Source: Aquilaria yunnanensis
Lineage: Eukaryota; Streptophyta; Magnoliopsida; Malvales; Thymelaeaceae
Assembly: GCA_039654915.1 (NCBI GenBank)
Contig: CM077600.1
Span: 36,014,992-36,078,991 of the forward strand
DNA: 64,000 bases
Reading direction: 5' to 3'
Shown here: piece by piece, positions 60,815 through 64,000 of the stretch
Layout of the letters: the number at the start of each line of letters is the position of its first letter
Position numbering within the stretch: position 1 is the stretch's first letter
Position numbers and translations under genes: made by a program
The notes under the pieces: generated by a model
Databases searched by the model: none
Told to the model about the DNA's origin: nothing
The model's input: only the letters and a program-made list of their open reading frames with translations

Positions 60815-61722
60815 TAGGGGTGAGCATGGGTTGGGTAAACCCGAAACCGAAACCGAACCACCTCCATTGGGTTGGGTTGGGTTGGGTAAAAATTGATCAT
60901 GGTTCTCGGGTTGGTTCCACATATAGGAGAACCGACGGTTTTTGGGTTGGTTCTGGTTCCATATGGAATCAACCCGAGGTGGAACCGAACCCGAGACATA
61001 TATATAATTATATAATAAAAATTATAGTATTACTAATATATCCACACACACACACATATTTCTTTGAAGAATTATGATGGTTATTTTATGTTTTTATATT
61101 AAACTCTTAAACTGATGTTCCAAATTGAAACAGTATAGAAGTTGTTGGATCATTTATGAAATTTCTCCATATTTACTTAAATCACTTTGTTTCATAGACC
61201 AACCACTCCTAAGTCATTTTATTTTTTATCTTTCATTCCAGACTACTCTTTACGACACAATTATGATATTTTAGGTTTTGATACTGAAGAAGATGGTCTT
61301 AAAGGCTCAATTTTTCATATTGAATGTCATACCAATATTGGAATTACTAGAATGAAGTAAACTAGTTGAGATAAAAGATACCCCACAAGCAACTCTTTTG
61401 AACCATTTTTGTAATAACAACATTTTAAACTATTTTGAATGTATCTAAGTACATATATTTAAATATTAATTTAATTATATATTATATTAAATATGTCATA
61501 AAACTGATTATGGATGTAGATTTATTGAATTTTGGTGTTGTTATAGGTATATGGTATAAACCGAAAAACCCGAGAACCAGAACCGAGAAACCCAGAACTA
61601 TGGTTCTGGTTCTGTTCGGTTCTCGGTTCTGGGTTGGGTAGAAAAATTTTGGAACCGAGGCCATTTCGGGTTAGTTCGATTCTACCATAAAACCGAACCA
61701 ACCCGACCCATGCTCATCCCTA
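60815..61722. mobile_element. hAT-like non-autonomous element 2
   Basis: 908 bp. Perfect 8-bp direct repeats AAAGTTGA at 60807-60814 and 61723-61730. Ends TAGGGGTGAGCATGGGT and (reverse complement) TAGGGATGAGCATGGGT. Subterminal zones are rich in GGTTGGG, CCGAACC and GGTTCTGG-type motifs in both orientations; the centre is AT-rich with a CA run. No transposase. Confidence 0.92.
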
Positions 61723-61730
61723 AAAGTTGA

Positions 61731-63169
61731 TGGTAAGAATGAAAGAGTAAAAAACTTAAGGGGCTAGGGTTCTATGTAAAAAAAGCATGGGGTCAAACAT
61801 GAATTTTTCATATTTTTAAAAGTGATACGTTGCCGTTTTTAATGGTGAGTTTCATATTTGAATCAAAACATAACAGAAGTGGCAAATTTGCTCCCACATG
61901 TTTATATCTGTGGCAAACTTCCGACAAAGAAAAGAGGAGTGGAAAAATTGCCATTTCAGGCAAACAGTAGTGGCAAATTTGCATCTTCCCGTAAATAAAA
62001 AGGAAAACACTTTTCAGTGTAATATTTTTTGGCCAAAAATTCATAATTCACCTTCAAAATTTGGTGATTCAGACACCCTAACCCCCTCCAACTACAACTT
62101 TCTCAGCCCTCAAACTTTACAAGGTGGATAGAAATGCAAATTTTACTTATTTTATGAGTCAAACGAAAGGCAAAGTAAACGTAGAGGAGAAAATTGGCAT
62201 TTTGACACATATTTTCTTCCCTTTTTAGCAATTAACTCTAACTCATGGTCATGGGTAAGCTGTTGCAACTTGTAGCATTCTTCTTTTATAAATTTGCAAG
62301 TTGACCCTACAAGTTTTAAAATTTACAATTATATGTTATAGAAAAATTAACTACAGGCTCCACTAACTATTTTTTCTGGCTAAGCCTCTACTTAGTATTT
62401 TGTCTCATATGAAGCAATTAACTATTATCTCATTTCACAGTGATGCTTCGCATATGTATTGTGTCAAACATAACGTAATATGTTGGGCATCTTTTGTGAT
62501 TGTGATGTTTATTTATGTGCGCCGACTATGAACTGTGAATGAGAAGGCTTTGTATTGTTCTTGGTCTGTTAGGAGTGTTTACTGGTGTGGGTGATTAGAG
62601 CATGTTGTTTGGATGCTATTGCAGTAAAGATATCGTATCATCTTGCTTTTAGAAGTCTGCTATATATATTGATGGCTGTTACAATATATTGTAGAAATAT
62701 AAAATATGAACAAGAAAATAGAAGGGGAAGTTGGCTGATTCAATACGGATGAGGAGCAATTGATGCGCCTGGGGTGGTTTCCATAACATTAATGTTCATC
62801 TTTTGCAATTTCTTAATTGCTCAATAGAGCTCTTCAACCGCAAACAGAAAACAAATTATATGATGTCATGAATTCAATGTCTACTTGAGATATGGTCTAT
62901 TCTGTTCTGGAAAATTTTGAAAACTTGCAATTTAGTTGTTGGAAAGGTTGATGACCAGGTTGTACAGTTGAAGAGTTTGATGACCAGGTAGGAAACGGAA
63001 AAGTTAGTTGGCGTACTTAGCCAACACATTGATGCCCTTTCAGGTAATTATGCCACCGAAACGGATGACCTAAATAATATAAAAAATACTCCCAGGAAGG
63101 AGCGGAGCAAACATTAGCGAGCGACGTCCATGTCCATTCCTTCTCGTACTTGAAAAGTGAAATAGCTCG
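61731..63169. other. Intergenic right of the hAT element
   Basis: Mixed sequence without a supported gene. A run of GTGGCAAATTTGC-like short repeats (61882-61985) in both orientations is the only pattern noticed. Confidence 0.5.
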
Positions 63170-64000
63170 CTCTAAATCCAACCACGACACTGGAAAGGGA
63201 GCTCTTGGCTCGCAGCGCCATCGTTGTTTCCTCAATCAGTGAACTGAAAAAATGAGGTAGAATCCTATTTTTCTTCAACTTTTCTCCATTATTTTATCTG
63301 CCTTTTTCTTAAATTTCTCTGTTAAATTCTCTATGTCGATCATCGACATGTGTTGGGGTAAGCGGATGGCAAGAAATTTGAGAAAGAAACTTCGCCTGTC
63401 CCCGCTTTATTATGTTTTCATTTCTTTATTCTTTCTTTATCTTGATAGTTTTCTGATTCCTTATCTTCTTCTTCTTCTTCTTCTCTTTTTACTTAAGAGC
63501 TACTGATATTTGTTTTCCATGAATCACTGGAAATAAGTTTCGGTCAGCTTAATTCCACGGGAGAACTTTGCTTCTGGAAAACCTAGAAGAGGTGAAAAAT
63601 ATTTGTTGGCCTTGGTTACTGTTTATGGAATCAGTCTAGGGTTTATGCAGTTTCAAAAAAATCCGGTTCCCTTGTTTTGTGTTGGTTGTCCTTTGTTTTG
63701 TTATCTAAGCATAGGGTAGGGATGCTTATTTGTTTTGTTACGCCAAGCCAACTGGGCCGAGTTGGCAATGACATGGGCTGACCCTCGGAAAGGAGTCACT
63801 CTTCAATTCCATGGCCTATCTTTCCTTGTTTCGTATTTAGGGTATATACATATAGATATAAACTTTTGGTTCAGTATTCAATTGTGTGGTATTTCTGCGG
63901 GCATATTTCAGACCAATAGCTTAGATGTGGTTTCATGAGCTTTATTGTTTAATTTCGAATCTCTGTTTCTAGCAGCAGCCGGCACCCAACAGTCAAGTGG
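63170..64000 (+). other. Possible 5' end of a further plus-strand gene
   Basis: A less AT-rich block around 63100-63250 ends in AAATGAG|GTAGAA, a possible donor. Pyrimidine-rich intron-like sequence with a CTT run (63461-63485) follows, and a possible acceptor TTTCTAGCAG lies at 63968-63977 just before the edge. The bases after it could begin an exon. No protein family can be named. Confidence 0.25.

Overview
This is a nuclear segment of a flowering-plant genome. The evidence is GT-AG introns throughout, plant-specific families (a NAC transcription factor, a PLS-class DYW pentatricopeptide protein, a CC-NLR fragment), plant-type LINEs whose ORF2 ends in an RNase H domain, and intergenic DNA packed with LTR, CACTA, Mutator-like, hAT, mariner and small inverted-repeat elements. 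The sequence alone does not fix the species or say monocot or eudicot.

Layout. 1-13923 (+): the 3' part of an ABC1K atypical kinase gene, 20 visible exons, 5' end outside the window; one large intron holds a decayed antisense LINE tail. 13924-17388: AT-rich intergenic DNA with an unidentified reading-frame remnant. 17389-20589 (-): a membrane-tethered NAC factor with a 10-codon upstream ORF, a UPRE-like site beside its TATA box and a fold-back element in its last intron. 20760-24300: AT-rich intergenic DNA with several inverted-repeat elements. 24300-36077 (+): LSM6, a 90-residue protein whose gene is swollen to about 12 kb. Its 9.8-kb first coding intron contains an old LINE fragment split by a MITE and by a younger 6.6-kb LINE, followed by a tandem duplication. 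36802-37240: CC-NLR relic.

37773-45457 is a transposon cluster: a CACTA-like element with a solo LTR in its right terminus, a second CACTA element of the same family, and a Mutator-like element with long inverted ends. 46830-50713 (+): sphingoid-base C4-hydroxylase (SBH type). 51000-56480: another cluster (MITE, hAT with a TA microsatellite, mariner-like element carrying a minisatellite, small Stowaway-like MITE). 56856-58588 (-): DYW-type PPR gene with one frameshift. 59299-61722: a Mutator-like element and an hAT element. The last 0.8 kb may hold the 5' end of another gene.

The single-copy genes (plastid or mitochondrial kinase, transcription factor, RNA decay/splicing subunit, sphingolipid enzyme, organellar editing factor) show no common pathway; this is ordinary plant gene neighbourhood. 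The notable content is the nesting of mobile elements, several possible splicing or translation control points in the NAC gene, and the recurrence of GC-rich gene-like cargo inside five non-autonomous DNA elements of three superfamilies.
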